Shown in pieces: positions 23,599 to 36,567 of a DNA stretch of 64,000 bases. How positions within the stretch are numbered: the first letter of the stretch is position 1; each line of letters begins with the position of its first letter. Source of the DNA: Artocarpus heterophyllus (lineage: Eukaryota; Streptophyta; Magnoliopsida; Rosales; Moraceae); assembly GCA_025403435.1 (NCBI GenBank), contig CM046331.1:27136459-27200458 (forward strand). Direction: 5' to 3'. Made by a program: the position numbers and the translations under genes. The notes under the pieces are model-generated. The model did no database searches. It was not told where the DNA came from and saw nothing but the letters and a program-made list of their open reading frames with translations.

Positions 23599-26500
23599 AT
23601 GGAGGATTCAAATAGCAGAAAGGTGGTGGAGGCAAACAGAAGAGGAATAATATCTCAGAAGACATATTGTGTGACTGGCGCCACTGGCTATGTGGGTTCT
23701 TGGTTGGTGAAGACTCTTCTTGAAAGTGGCTGCAGAGTTCATGCCACAGTCCGGGATCCTGGTTTGGACCTCTTTAACTTCTCTCTCTTTCTTTCTTTCC
23801 TTTCATTTCCATAAACTTCTTAATTATTATTTGTTTTATGCTAAAAAATTGGGGATATTTATTGGTTCTATAAGTCTTAAATTCAAGTGGGGTTTTTGGT
23901 TCTAACCTAGGATGAATAGTGATGTGTTTATTTGTGCATAATCAGTATGAATCGGAGTGAGCAGGATTTGAAGTGAAGATTCGGAGTAAAAAGGGAGCTT
24001 TATTTGTTTGTTTTGCACTAGTGTGCAAGTTTTTGATGCTAAACTTAATAAAAAGTGAGATGTATATATATATATATAGATGTATATGTATATGTATATG
24101 AGTTTGCAGAAACTTTATATGGTTTAAAAGTGGTGGATGAGGCAACTTAATATTGCATACTAGCTACACAAATCATGTTTTGACGAGGCAAGACTGCTTA
24201 TTTTTGTGGGGGATGCTTGTGTCTCTTATTCTTGTTTTCAACATATTCCAAATTCCAATGTTTTACTTCACCAAACTTTGGATTAAATAATGAATGGAAA
24301 TTGTATAATTGATCAATTTAACTATTTTCTAAATCAATAAAAAAAAATCTCCGCGGACTTGGTCCTTTCCACAATTTCCTAACATCATGGCTTAGCTAAT
24401 ACCTCACTTCTAGCTTAGCACGCCTACACAATATAGATACACACACACATACATATATATATATACATATATATCAAATATTCAATTACAACACACAATA
24501 AAGAAAGGAATTGACTGTACTTTTAATGTGGAAAATAGACTTATTATTAGTGGGGCAAATTTTTATAACATGGAATGGACTATCTATTTGTGTCCCACTA
24601 AGGGAAACATGTTCCTAGCCAATGGGTTTAGACCCTATTGGCATTTGACTCAATGCAGAATTCAGCTTTAGAAACTTTAGCTTAGCCTTGAACAAAATAA
24701 TAATAATAATAATAATAATAATTGGAACATATTGTATGCCTCGTCATTTTTTTGGCTGCCCTGATTTTATAATTCATCGCTTTCAAATTAAAAATGGGTT
24801 TTGCTGTTACATCTTCTTTACGTGACAAAAAACGAAAATTATTAAATCAAGGAAAAGAACCTTCAACCACCATTCTGGAACTAGGTACTGTTTGGCAGGT
24901 TTTGGACTGACATTTACTGGTGACCCAAAAGATACTGAAAAGCCCAATAATTGTTGCACCCAATAAACAGGATTCATCATTCAAGTACTGCTTCTAGTCA
25001 AGCTCTCTCAAAAGACTAGTTAAAAATGTGTCCTTTCTGTTTGGCTATAGTGCTGTGGCTCAGGCCTGTTTGCAAACTTGAAATTCATTGCTTGATATTT
25101 TTTTTTATCCAACAATGTAGTGACTGTAAAGAAAGGGAAAATGACCCATCTTTTGAATACTAACTAGGATACATCATCTCAGTAGTTGGCTGATTATAAC
25201 TGTGTGATACAAGACAGAACAAAATTCCACATCATGCTACTTTTTTGCTAGTGAAATTTAGCCACAAACCAATTATGGGTATTGTTTTTGAGAAAATTCT
25301 ATATATAAACTACTGCTAAGATACAGTTTTAAACGATTAGGTCACTTTAGAATTATATTGGATTGAGAAAGTTACGACAATTTAACAAAACTTGATGCTA
25401 ACTTTTAGAAATGTGCTTACTGAAAGATTTTTTTTTCTCAACCTACCACAAATTCTCTGGTTTCTAAGCATGTTAAATTGACTAAATTGGCTTTTAATAC
25501 TTTCTCAGCCAAGTGTTTGCACCTATTGTCAATGTGGACGGGAAGGGACCGGCTGCGATTGTTCCAAGCTGATCTGAATGAAGAAGGGAGCTTCAATGAG
25601 GCTGTGAAGGGCTGCGATGGCGTATTTCATGTTGCAGCTTCAATGGAATTTGGTTTTGATCTGGTAGAGAATACTGGTAATTGCCAACTTAAAACAATTA
25701 CAAGTACATAACATGCTATTCTGATTCTTTTTGCTACTCTTTAGTGTTTGGTGGAAATGTCAATCTAACACAAATTCCTCTTTCCATGAATCTCAAGAGA
25801 GTTATGTTCGATCACATATCATTGACCCTGCAATCAATGGGACCCTTAATCTCCTTAAAGCCTGTTTGGAATCCAAATCTGTGAAAAGGGTTGTTTTCAC
25901 ATCTTCCTTTAGTACTATCACTGCCAAAGATAGCAGTGGAGAATGGAGGCCTTTAGTTGATGAATCTTGTCAAACTCCTATTGACAATGTATTGAAGGCA
26001 AAAGCAAATGGATGGGTAATGCTACCTTCTCACTCTCTCTTAATTTTTTTTTTTTTTTAGAAAAAGGGTAGTTATACTGGTGGACCATAAACTTATTGGT
26101 ATTTGAAAACTTGGACGTAAAACTTTGTGGTCTGAACTATGTTCCCAAACAGGCTCTAATTTTGACAAATGGGACATTAAATTTAAAAATCTGTGACAAT
26201 TCAAGTCCAATAGCTAACGGACTCAATTGATGGGCAGGAATGCCCTATAATTTTTAACACAGATGTACCTCAAACTTTTCAATGTTATTAAGTTAGGCTC
26301 TTCGCTAGTAAAAATTTTGGTAGTTTGGACTCTAATTGTCATTCATTAATTGATGCTTCTGCATTGCCAAGGATCTCTAAATTTAGGATCACAAATGTCG
26401 AATTAAAGTTTGAGGTCCAAATTTGCAAATGAATAGAAGTTCAGGGTGCATGGAGGCAGTTTACCCTTTTAATTTTGTTCACCAATCTCAAAGAAATACT

Positions 26501-29500
26501 TCTCTGTCACAGGTATATGCACTCTCAAAGCTTCTCACAGAGGAAGCAGCATTCAAATTTGCAATTGATAATGGCATTGATATTGTATCGCTAATAACAG
26601 CTTCTGTTGCTGGACCGTTCCTCACTTCTAAGGTCCCCTCAAGCATCCAAGTTCTCTTGTCACCAGTAACAGGTAATTTTGCACTTTTTTCTTCTATTCA
26701 TTTATGGACACATTAAAGCGTTTGTCAACGTTATATTGTTTTAACTGTTATAATATAAAACTCTTATATACTATAGTATAAAATATAGATATACTACAGT
26801 AAAATCGTTCTAGCTTTTTGTTTTAACTGTGTTTTGAAACATGCTTATAAAAAATACCCAAAAACACATATGTACTTAGAAAATCTAACAAGTCATTCAA
26901 AAAAAGGTCCATATATTTTTTTGGGTAGAATGAAACTTCATCCAACTAAAATTAATACAAATAAAGTTGCTTAATACCTACCCTTAAAGGCACAAATGAT
27001 CATGGACAAATGACTAATTCCACCAGTAAAATCGAATGAAGTACAAAGGTAAAAGACAACATCAAGACGTAGAGGAGAATGACCCACTCAACATCCAAAA
27101 CAGAGCTCTTCAACAACTCGTTATAAGACATCATCATAGTCAATGGATAATACCAATCGACTAAAATTAAACCTACCATAGTAAGGATGTAAACAAGCTA
27201 GCATAGATGCAAATCTAGCCGCCAGTCATCATACTCAACGCTGTTAATTAATAAGTGTGAAATACAAATCAAAACAGTTGGTGGAAAGACCACCTCCTTT
27301 ATTACAAATTGAACTAAAATAAAACACAAAATAGCATACGTAAGCGAAAACATCACCATTATTATTGAGCAAAGAAAACCAAATAGAAAAAAAAGAAAAA
27401 AAAAAAGAAAAAAGGAAATAACATCACAGGAGAGACTGCACTGCCTCCACCGTCTCTTCCTCTTCTGCAATTCAAAGTCCAACTATAATTCCAACAAGCT
27501 CTTCCCCCTACAGCCAATCCAGTGGATATTAGTCTTGGATTCAGATCAGGTCCAGTCAACTCTAGAAAACCCACCCTCGAGGCCCTCGCCGCTCCTTTTC
27601 CCGCCACCTTCAGTTTCGGCTATAGCCAGATTTTTCCCATTTCCCCCCTCTTTTCCCATCAGCAAATCTCTCCCTCTGATACGACCTCCTAAGCCCCAAA
27701 CTGAACTGTTAGCCCTCTAACCTACTTGGACCCTATGAGCTTTTGCTTCACCCTGTCTACCCACAACGGGCTCGCCAGTCCTAACCTTCGCAAGATCCCA
27801 CACCCCACAACCCTAGTAAAGCCACGTTGCTCTCTTGCTCATAGTTATCTCCCCTCTCCATCCACAAACTACTTGCTTACCCCCTCTTATAGACCATCCA
27901 AAGGCAACACTGGCTTCTTATTCAAAAGAGAGATAGGGCGACGTAAACCACAAAAAGGTCCAAGTTATAATAGTCTTATTGTGTTACTTACTATGCACTA
28001 CTTGGTAAAATAGCTAGTATATTTTGTTAGTAAATTGCTCGATAGATTTCTGAACTTTTTAAAAGGTAACTTGTTGATTTTTATTTTTTATTTTTATTTT
28101 TAGCTCTGTTAACTCTAAACTTACAAAAGAGGTGCAAAAGGATTAAATCGACTAATAAACATTAATTTTTTTGTTTTTTTCGATCACATGATTGTCACAT
28201 GATCATCATTTACTTCAAAAGACCATAACACCCTTAATTAAATAAATTACCATTAACAAAAATTAAAAAGAAAAAGGAAAACAAAAACGAAAACAAAAAC
28301 AAATCATAAAACTTCATCTTCCCTAACTCTGGCCATCTTCCCCAACTCAGACAACAAAACTTAAACCCCCCATCAAACCCATTTACAAATTATAAAAAAA
28401 AAAAAAAAAAATCAAAACCAGACCAAATCAAAAGGATCAATACTCAGTTACAAAAACATCAATATCAAAACCATATAGATTTAGACGGTTCATGTTCCAT
28501 ACATTTCGAGCAACCAAATAAATCGGGGAACAAAAAAATAGTTGAACAAGAATTCAAATCACCACAAGAATTATTCTTTCAAAGAAAGAAAAAATCACCA
28601 TAATAATACAATCATATTAAAGCACTAAAACAAAAACGAAACAATTCCAAAAATTCAAGAATATATATGTGTGTATATATGTACACGAAAATCTGAAAAT
28701 GCAGTGTGATAAAATTATAATTAAGCACGAGAATGTATAAGAAAGTCGTGACTGGCGCTGCCTAAATCGCGGCTGGTTCAGCGCACAACGGTTAAAATCG
28801 CAACAGTTGCAACCCAAATCGGCGACTGGTTCGGCGCTCAATGGAGAGGATGGCGGCGGAGGGATCTCGACGAGGCTATGATAGGTTTCCAGTTGAGGTA
28901 GCAGTGATGGAGTCTGAGCAAGAAAAAGAAGTAAAGATGGTGTCAATGATGGTAAATGGCGCCGGCGGTGGAGGAGGAGTCTTCAGATTGGGGTTCGTGA
29001 TGTGGGGGTGGTGCAAGGAGGTGGTCGGCGTGGAGACGAGGCTAGGCTCATGAGATAGGGGCAATGTGAAGGTTAGCGCAACTGGGCTCGTGAGGTGGGG
29101 TGGCGAAGCTGGGTTTGGGAGGGTCGACGTGATCTGGGCTCACAAGGTGGGGGCCTTGGACGGGATTTGGTATCGACTAGAACCTGAGGAAGGAGATCTG
29201 AGGCAGACGGCTTCGGTGGGCGACGGCGATAAGCAGTGGAATCTAAGGAGGAGCAGGAGGAGGAGAAGAAGAGGGGGAGGCCTTTGGTTAGGTGGTTTGG
29301 TTTGTCAGGGATGGGAGGGAGCTTAAATTGCCTATGATTATGTGGTCAGTGCCGGGGGTGGTTTGGTTTGTCGAGGATAGGACAGAGCTTAAATTCAGTG
29401 CCGGGGTTGGTCTGGTTTTTCGGGGATGGGAGAGAGCTTAATTTTTATTTTTTTTAAGGATTAATTTTTTTTATGTTTTATAATTTAATTTTGTTTATTT

Positions 29501-30541
29501 TTATTAAAATATAATAAAATATTATTTTACTCAAATACCCCTAATGTTGAGCCATGGGCTTCATGCGAAAAAAAAAAGAAGAGAAAATTAACGTCCATTA
29601 GTTAAATAAGTCCCTTTGTATCCTTTGTGTGAGTTCAAGGTCAACGTAGCTAAAAAAAAAAGGCCAATGAGTTACCTTTTAAAAAGTTTAAAGGTTTACT
29701 TAGAAATTTACTCTTATTTTGTTAGTGATATCATTTGAGGACTTACCAACATTTCTTATTTAATAGAAAAAGTATATAGACGCCTCTTTTCATGCATAAT
29801 AACCTTTTTTTAAAGATTATGTCTATATGAGAATAAATGCAGCTAGACTGAATATTTATGTACTTAGGTGATCCTAAGCTTTTTGGGATATTATCAGCTG
29901 TAAATGCAAGAATGGGGTCTATTGCTTTAGTCCATGTTGAAGATATATGCAGAGCCCACTTGTTCTTAATGGAGCATGATAAAGCTGAGGGCAGGTATAT
30001 ATGCTGTGCCCAAAGTTGCCCATTATCTAAGTTGTTGAATTATTTGGCTCAAGAGTATCCAAGCTCAAATTTGCAAAGGTAATTCTTTTGCTTATTTTTC
30101 TTAAACTTTCATTTTTTGGTACAAAAAAACTTATTTTTTATGAAATGTTGCAGTCGAGAATTTTTAGCTTATGCTTACAGAAATGTTGTACCTACATATC
30201 CTCTATGTTTCACAAATCATGTTAAACTTCATCAGAAAGAATGTTTTAGGACATTTATAAAACATAAAGGGTAGGTATAGCATTCTTGAAAGTATAGGGT
30301 GGAACGTTACGTGGCCTTTATTATTAGCACTCCAAATTATATGAGAATGTTAGAACTGATTTTTTGTATATATAACACATGCAGATTTTTAGGGGAAGAC
30401 CTTAATCAAGCCCCTTCTGAGATTTCTTCAAAGAAGCTAAGAGATTTGGGTTTTGAGTACAAGCATGGTGTACAAAATATCATTCATCAGACTATCACTA
30501 GTTGTCAAGGTTATGGCTTTCTGCCTCCACTTGGAAGTTAG
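23599..30541 (+). CDS. Anthocyanidin reductase-like NAD(P)H-dependent SDR
   Basis: Extended short-chain dehydrogenase of the dihydroflavonol/anthocyanidin reductase branch; cytosolic, substrate not predictable. Six exons join in phase: 23599-23761, 25509-25676, 25798-26015, 26513-26672, 29868-30078, 30385-30541 (1,077 nt, 358 aa). The Rossmann motif TGATGYVGS gives glycines at 27, 30 and 33. A catalytic Ser sits in VVFTSSFST, and the YxxxK motif is Y185-K189 (YALSK), so the fold and active site are intact. The C-terminus reads [15 protein letters not shown], as usual for the group. Family proteins of this subtype are often labelled putative anthocyanidin reductase; I recall Arabidopsis At4g27250 as the closest named relative. 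Intron 1 is 1.75 kb and intron 4 is 3.2 kb, the latter enlarged by a Mutator-like element. BAN-type flavan-3-ol activity should not be assumed. Confidence 0.9.
26105..26420. repeat. Possible transposon remnant in intron 3 of the reductase gene
   Basis: Carries TTTGACAAATGGGACATTAA and, near the other end, AATTAAAGTTTGAGGTCCAA, sequence styles seen at ends of Mutator-like MITEs. No clear termini. Confidence 0.25.
26705..26860. repeat. Degenerate ACTGTAG-family foldback repeat in reductase intron 4
   Basis: Internal words TATAATATAAAACTCTTATA and GATATACTACAGTAAAATCG resemble the family, but the ends are worn. Confidence 0.35.
27360..27965. other. C-rich, exon-like block inside reductase intron 4
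   Basis: Much more C-rich than the surrounding intron. An open frame from about 27735 encodes a Ser/Pro-rich peptide (starting [12 protein letters not shown]) followed by GT at about 27956. It could be a captured gene fragment or a non-autonomous element interior. I recognise no family. Confidence 0.25.
28028..29713. mobile_element. Mutator-like element (1.7 kb) in intron 4 of the reductase gene
   Basis: Terminal inverted repeats of about 130 bp: left TAGTAAATTG...CTGAACTTTTTAAAAGG and right, reversed, GAGTAAATTT...TAAACTTTTTAAAAGG. Both continue into a T-run, an AGCT(A/C)(T/C)GTTGAC-like block and a GGATTAAAT / GGACTTATT block. Flanks ATATTTTGT (28019-28027) and TTATTTTGT (29714-29722) match at 8 of 9 bases. 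The interior at 28740-29330 is G-rich, with several open frames but no transposase. It is the same family as 55594-57319 by terminal sequence. Confidence 0.8.
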
Positions 30542-32040
30542 TGGTAGAAACCAGAAACCATGTCTTTTTAATTCAACAAGCTTCACTTTATTGTATGAGA
30601 AAAAAAGTATGGAATGGTGCGACTAGCCGTAGCTATTCTCTTTCAGCATAATCATAAAAGCCCATGCATGTTAAGAAAAGTCAATATCATATCATAGTCA
30701 CATATGTCAGTTTTAAAGCATGTCATCTCGACCCCACCAAAGACTGATGCATATTGAGTCGATAGTTTTGTCTCAAGTGTTTCCTAAAGGACTCGAACTT
30801 AAACAAGCTTTTTGATGGATAGAAGTGTTGTACAAAACCTAGTGTTAGTAACTATAGAGAATATTCAAAATTAATGGCCAAAACCATTCTACCCCCACTT
30901 TATGGTAATTTAATAAACCCATTATTGACGACCAGAACCTGCACATTTCATGCGAAATTATTTGTAGCACGAACTAGGGAGCTTAAAGATGGGATTGTTG
31001 TCATCAAGAGAGCCTCCAATTGATAACTTGTTTAGGCAATTTTCATTATTTGACAAACAGAATTAAGTTGGGTATAAAATAAGCCTAATTTAAGTAACTA
31101 AAACGTAGGGTCATACCAATAAATACAAAAATTTGATTTTGAGACTGGGGGCCTGAAATTTGCACAATGATTTTTGGGAGCCCCATCAACACATAAAATA
31201 GTTTGAAAATTCTTGTTATGTGGGCAATGCTGCATTAAATGCAAAAATTTGACCTCCTCCTCTAATAAAGTAAAAATATATTATTGTTCTTTGTGGTCCC
31301 TTAGAAGGACTAATGATGGGGCTAAATGAAGGGTCTTGTTGTCATCTAAAGAAATGTTGCATTTTGGTGAAATGTAAATATTATCCTTTAAAAAAAAAAG
31401 TAAAAAAAAATCATCCATGTCACAAGGATAACTTTTTAGTCCTTCCTAATCAATACAAGCTTTGACTTGATTATCTAAGCACAATGGCAATGGCAGCTCA
31501 GCAGCTGAAGAGCCCATCTCAAGGAGGAATGTCACCATTTATTAAAAATTTTTAATTTAGGTTCATATTCATGTTACCACAGCTTTCAAAGCTACCACCC
31601 TCTCCAAACATTTAAGACCCCTGAAGCTTGAATTAAGACATTCATTTTTGGATATTTCTACTTTAGGACCTAAAAAAAATACTTTTCATAGATCTATATT
31701 TTTCAGCCATAAAATTTATATAAAAAATTATATCTTCTAAATTCTTTTTTTGGTTTGGCGTGATTATGACAACATCCAATATCCCCAGCATGCACTTCCT
31801 TTATTAACCCTACTGTAAAAGGATCCTTTCTCTCTTTTTTCTTTTGGGAGGCCCAAAAATCTCAATTTTGAATAACTTTAATGTGTGTCAATCTCAATTT
31901 CGACAAAAACTTTTAGTTGTTATAGTATAAAACTTTTATATATTATAGAATTAAGAAAAAATGAGCTACAATATAAAACACTCATATACTACAATATTGT
32001 TAAACAAAATTGGTTCAAACCATACTATTCAAACACTAAT
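30542..32040. other. Gene-free stretch downstream of the reductase gene
   Basis: AT-rich. Words of the ACTGTAG foldback family at about 31905-32030 suggest another degenerate copy. No exon seen. Confidence 0.35.
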
Positions 32041-32042
32041 AC

Positions 32043-32207
32043 AGTATTTGGAAGGGTAGTGGGAACCACTTTTACTGTAGCATGTAAGAGTTTTATACTG
32101 TAGCATATTTTTTTTTTTGTTACTGTAGCATATGAGAGCTTTACACTGTTCATAATTGAAATTGTGATAGAAACTGAGTGGTTCTTACCACTGCCAAACA
32201 CCCCCTA
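32043..32207. mobile_element. Foldback MITE, ACTGTAG family
   Basis: Left AGTATTTGGAAGGGTAGTGG and right ACCACTGCCAAACACCCCC, with the internal pair TACTGTAGCATGTAAGAG / TACTGTAGCATATGAGAG. One of the clearest copies after 15115-15296. Confidence 0.65.
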
Positions 32208-32929
32208 AATTAGCCAGAATGGAATGCCTTAGTATGTATGCATTTATGAGGTTGCATGCCCCAAAGAGCTTTTAAGAGCTGTACATATGTTTAACTAAGA
32301 AAATGAAACATCATGGAAAGAAAAGGAAGTTCAGATTGATTATCCAAAACACACACACACACCCACCCCCAAAAAAAACCGAGTAGAACATTGAGAAGAG
32401 AGAGAAAGAGAAAGGGAGGGAATTTATGAACTTATCTTAAATGTTAGCAGAGTGAGTAGCCCATAACTAAAAGCTCTAGAAAGAGAGCAAATCTGACAAT
32501 TAGAAAGAGTTCCAAGTATTTACTGCATAAATTAATATAGGATTAAGAATAGGAATAGAGGGAAAAAAAAAATCCTGGACAGAGAACATGTGGAATGCAT
32601 ATATATTTTTTTGTTTGTTTTTGTTTTCAATTTGGACTGACCTATATTTGAAACAAACCCTTCAACATGGACCACATGCCTTCTCTCCACACTGTATTAT
32701 CCTATCTGTATTAAAATTCCATTTGTTTGTAAGCATGTCTTTTAATTAAAGAAATAAGGAACATGCTAAGAAGTGGACAGTTTACTTAAAACTCTTTAAG
32801 ATCCATGGAATTTGTTATTCAAATTTTAAAAATGGAAACTGGTGTTGGCTATTTAACTAATGCGACAATATTCTCCTACCCTTGTGCACATCAAATTGGT
32901 TTTTCTGTTTTTTTTTTTTTTTCAACAAA

Positions 32930-33236
32930 TTGTATTGATTGCACTCATGAACCTTAAATTAATCGTCACTTTGCATGTTGCATCTTAAACTTTTTAATTT
33001 TTAATATCTAGAACTCTAAACTTTAGCATCTTTCTAAAATGCTTAAAATTTAAAAAGTTTTAAGTCTAATTTGTCAACCAACAAAAAGTTTACTGTGTAT
33101 TTATATAAAAATCTTAGATGATTTCCGCCTATTAATTAATATCCGTTGGCTATTGAACCACAACTAACAAATTTTAAATAACAAATTAAGTTGTTTAATA
33201 CTAAAAAAGTTCAGAGGACAATAATACAAATAACCC
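32930..33236. repeat. Probable Mutator-like foldback repeat
   Basis: Left AATTGTATTGATTGCACTCA and reversed right TTTGTATTATTGTCCTCTG followed by GAACTTTT suggest diverged inverted repeats. No target duplication was resolved. Confidence 0.35.
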
Positions 33237-33821
33237 TTTGTTTTATTTTATTGCATTGACTTCAATGTAGGAACCATTTCGATGCTATTGAAAGATGCAA
33301 AATGCAGTATGCCGACATAGCAATTATGATCCACCACTCCAAGAGCCAGGAAACAAGTTCACACCACACCTCTATTAATAATGTGATTAATGTTTTTCAT
33401 TAAATGTCATGCAAAGTTTAAAAATTCAATAACTGTCTTTTTGTTGCTTGTGATAGCACTAATGGAAAGTTCCTTTATCAGTTATAACAAGCTGATTTTC
33501 ATAGCCTAAAGTCAAATGATTGCTGAAAAAAAAAAGTCATTGTTTCTCAATAAACGAATTGTTATACATTTTCTTGCATTAACTACACAAAGACAGCTGA
33601 GAATTTAAGACGAGGTTGATAAAGTGGACACTGATAAAAGAACCAACCAAGTGACAAAGATTCCTGAAAGAAGAATCATAATTTTCTGCCAAAAAACAGG
33701 AGAGAAAATTTAACTCCTTAATCAAAAATTAGAAGAGAAAAAAAAAAAAGAAGCATTCATTGACTCATGATTTCATTCACAAATGTTCAAAACATTTTTT
33801 TTTTGGCTATTTTCACATTCT

Positions 33822-35577
33822 TCAAGGCTTGCAGATAACCACAAAGCAAGGAAGAAGTGCTCTAGGATTCAGCAAATAAAGCTCTTCAATATTTGAGTAA
33901 AGACCAACTTTCCCAGCCAATGAATCAAAACCAGTTTGGCCAGCAATTTCTTGTATGTTCTCCAAAGGCCTATGGACTCTCCCAGCAATGACCCTGCACA
34001 CAATTAAAGCCTTTCTCAAAGATGGGTCTTCCTCAAATATATCAATGGACCCAAAGGCTCTTCCACTTGTTGAAGTTGTAAAAACTCCCACTCCTTCCTT
34101 TAACTCCTTTTTTGCAGAGAATCCATTTCTTATAATCCTACAAACACAGCATTTTTCTGATACACACAAGCTTGAGGAGCCATTTAGGCCTAGAGAACAA
34201 GCTAGAGTTGTGCCATAGAACCGCAAGAGCTCGTTCCCATCAGCAAGGCAACGAGGGTGCTTCTTTTGGAGCTTGCTGGCCTTGATTTTCACCATTTCCC
34301 TGTATTCTTCAAACCTGGCTAGTGTTTTTTGCATGTTGTGAACTTTCAGGACTCTCTCAATCCTGCCAATTTGGTTCTCAGACTTCAGCCAGCTCGTTCT
34401 GCATATTATCTCCACTATTTTTCTAGATGAGTCACCCTCCACAAGCTCAGTAACTGAAAAGAAAAAAGATTAAAAACTAGAGTTGATATTCAAATTCAAT
34501 TTGATGTGTCTTACATTGGAAACAAATCAGTGAATTTTTCGAAAGATTTTAAATTGGGAAATGTGGAATCTAGTTCCAAATAGGAACAAAAAGAACAAGG
34601 ACAAACAATTCACAAGATAAGAAGTGGAAAAGATTCTTCAATTTTTCAAAGAGATCAGTAAGTTACAAAAACTGTTGATAAGGATAATATTTGGTATACA
34701 GAGACTATACAGATTACTTTTTACTCACAGAATATTGCGTAAAGAAAAAAACAAATGTGTGGTCAGAAACTTTATGCAATTAGTTGGAACTTTTGAACCT
34801 AAAGCAAAAAAAATAAAAAAAAAATAAAGATAAAAATAGTTAGTAAATCATGATTAGGGTCCACTTACCAGCATGTTTAGAGAGATGATGAGATTCAGCA
34901 GCATCCCATTTGGTAAACTGCTCTCCACACTTGTGACAAGTGATTGTTGAAGAAGAACCATTGTTAGATTCTACTGCATCAAGAGAAATCCTATTGCTTG
35001 GCCTAAAAACCCCAAAACCAGACCCTTCATTAGAAGCAGCATGATGATGATTATTATTATTATCTGACACAAGAAAAGGTGATTTCCTTGGAGGAGTTGT
35101 TGATGAAGAGTTCCTAAATGAAGGGTTATTGAAGTAATGCATTGTGGAGTGCCCTCCAGGCCCAGGGGTGCCTGGTCTCAAAGTTCCCACAAATGCAGAA
35201 CTGCTACCTCCAAGGCCATTTCCACTATTGCCACTGCTGACCCCACCACCTCCTCCTTCTTGGAAGCCATTGAAGCCAGTGATTTTGAGCTCACACCTTG
35301 AGTTGCTCAAGATTACTTCATGTGTTATGGGGTTTAGAAACTCACTGCTTCCTATGGACCTTGGGCTGCAACTTGGGGGCTTCTCTAAATGCCTCTTGCT
35401 TCCATGGATTACATCCTTGAGATTTGCTATGGACCTTGAACACCCTGATCTCCCACCTGCTCCTACTTTTCTTGTCAAGATTGTGCCCAACTGTTTCCTT
35501 GATTTTGGGTCATGAACATCTGATGGCTCTGATTTGCAATGTAGAGACTTCTTCAAAGAGAACCAAACTGTTGGCAT
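33822..35577 (-). CDS. C2H2 zinc-finger protein with PARP-like C-terminal domain
   Basis: Plant-specific single-C2H2 protein; I recall the relatives At4g27240, At5g54630 and At1g75710. Two exons on the minus strand, 35577-34869 and 34453-33822, join in phase (1,341 nt, 446 aa), with donor GTAAGT and acceptor TTTTCAG. Residues 1-210 are basic, then Gly/Ser/Asn-rich and likely disordered. The zinc finger is C214, C217, H231, H235. Residues 240-446 start with a basic helical stretch (RIERVLKVHNMQKTLARFEE), possibly the calmodulin-binding part suggested for relatives. They then show the order of a PARP catalytic fold: LLRFYGTTL (312-320), NGF, GVGVFTTSTSGRAF (357-370), ALIVCRVIAGRV (385-396), FDSLAG and LLPCFVVI. 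The catalytic His of PARPs is replaced by Tyr316, so ADP-ribosyl transfer is unlikely. Function and DNA target are unknown; nuclear location is inferred. A young retrotransposon lies about 1 kb upstream. Confidence 0.88.
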
Positions 35578-36562
35578 TATTTCTATGAAAACTAAAAACT
35601 ACTCCTTTTGAGAGTTCTCTCTTCTTGGGTTTTTTTTTTTCCTTCAAAAAGCCTTCACTACTCAAAAGTTATCATTTTTCTACTTATAGTAAAACAACCA
35701 TGAGAAGCTGAAAAAAGTAAAAGCTCTTATATACTTTAACAAACTTGGATTAAGTACCAAAGAGCTCTCTTTCCATGCAGTTTCACCCACTTTTCACTTG
35801 CTTAGTACTCCAAAACTCTCTAAAAAAAAAAAGCAAAAGAAAAATACTAAAAGTGCATGCTTGAGAGGAAACCACATGAAGAAGCTTTTTTTTTCTCTTT
35901 CTTTTTTAATGGGCTTGGAAAAAGATGGGAGATTTTTCAAGTGTATATACCATGATGATTTTTCTGTTTGAGTTTTCCTCTGAAGCCAACCAACCAGCTG
36001 CTGTGAAGCATTTTGGAACTTTCTCTAAAATAGATGCCCATCATCAAAGACCAAGAAGAAGAAGGTGCTCATGTTGATTAGCAAAGTTAAAACACCTCTT
36101 TCAAGAAGACCCTTTTAAGAGATATGATGGAAATTGAAACAAAATGAAGAATCTTTTTGGGCTCTTTAGAAACTTGACAAACCAACCTTAAAAAATAAAA
36201 ATAAAAAATAAGAGGAGAAAAAAAAAAAACTTGTCTTACTTACAACAATAAATGATTTTTGATAATATAGTTAGCTATTGAGAAGGCACAGGGTGAAGGA
36301 CCAGGAAGAGACAATGAAGGGTCTGAATTGGCATTGATGGACCCTAGCGGCTTATTTATGTCGATCTCATTTGAATTTAAAGTTTTTTTTTTTCCTGAAA
36401 TTGCATGTCTTCTTTTACCTGGCATTGGGTCTCAAAGATTTTTCTCTCTCTGTGGTAAGTACACACAAAAATCTAATTTCCAGCTGAAACGATGACATAT
36501 AGACCCAAAGCAGTGTGCCAGCCAATAACTCTATCTCAAAATTAATTAACGAGATGTCGTGG
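35578..36562. other. Upstream region of the zinc-finger gene
   Basis: On the minus strand this is the leader and proximal promoter, with polypurine and polypyrimidine tracts. The 61-codon open frame at 36240-36425 (-) has no recognised family. The retrotransposon target site begins at 36563. Confidence 0.4.
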
Positions 36563-36567
36563 ATTCA

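Noticed and set aside
27535..28013. A gene within the reductase intron
   Set aside because: The frames are short, begin outside clear context and match no family I recognise; kept only as an exon-like island.
34442..34442. Separate start of the zinc-finger gene's second exon as an independent gene
   Set aside because: The apparent start is GTG, and an in-phase donor/acceptor pair (34869/34453) joins it to the first exon with the family pattern.
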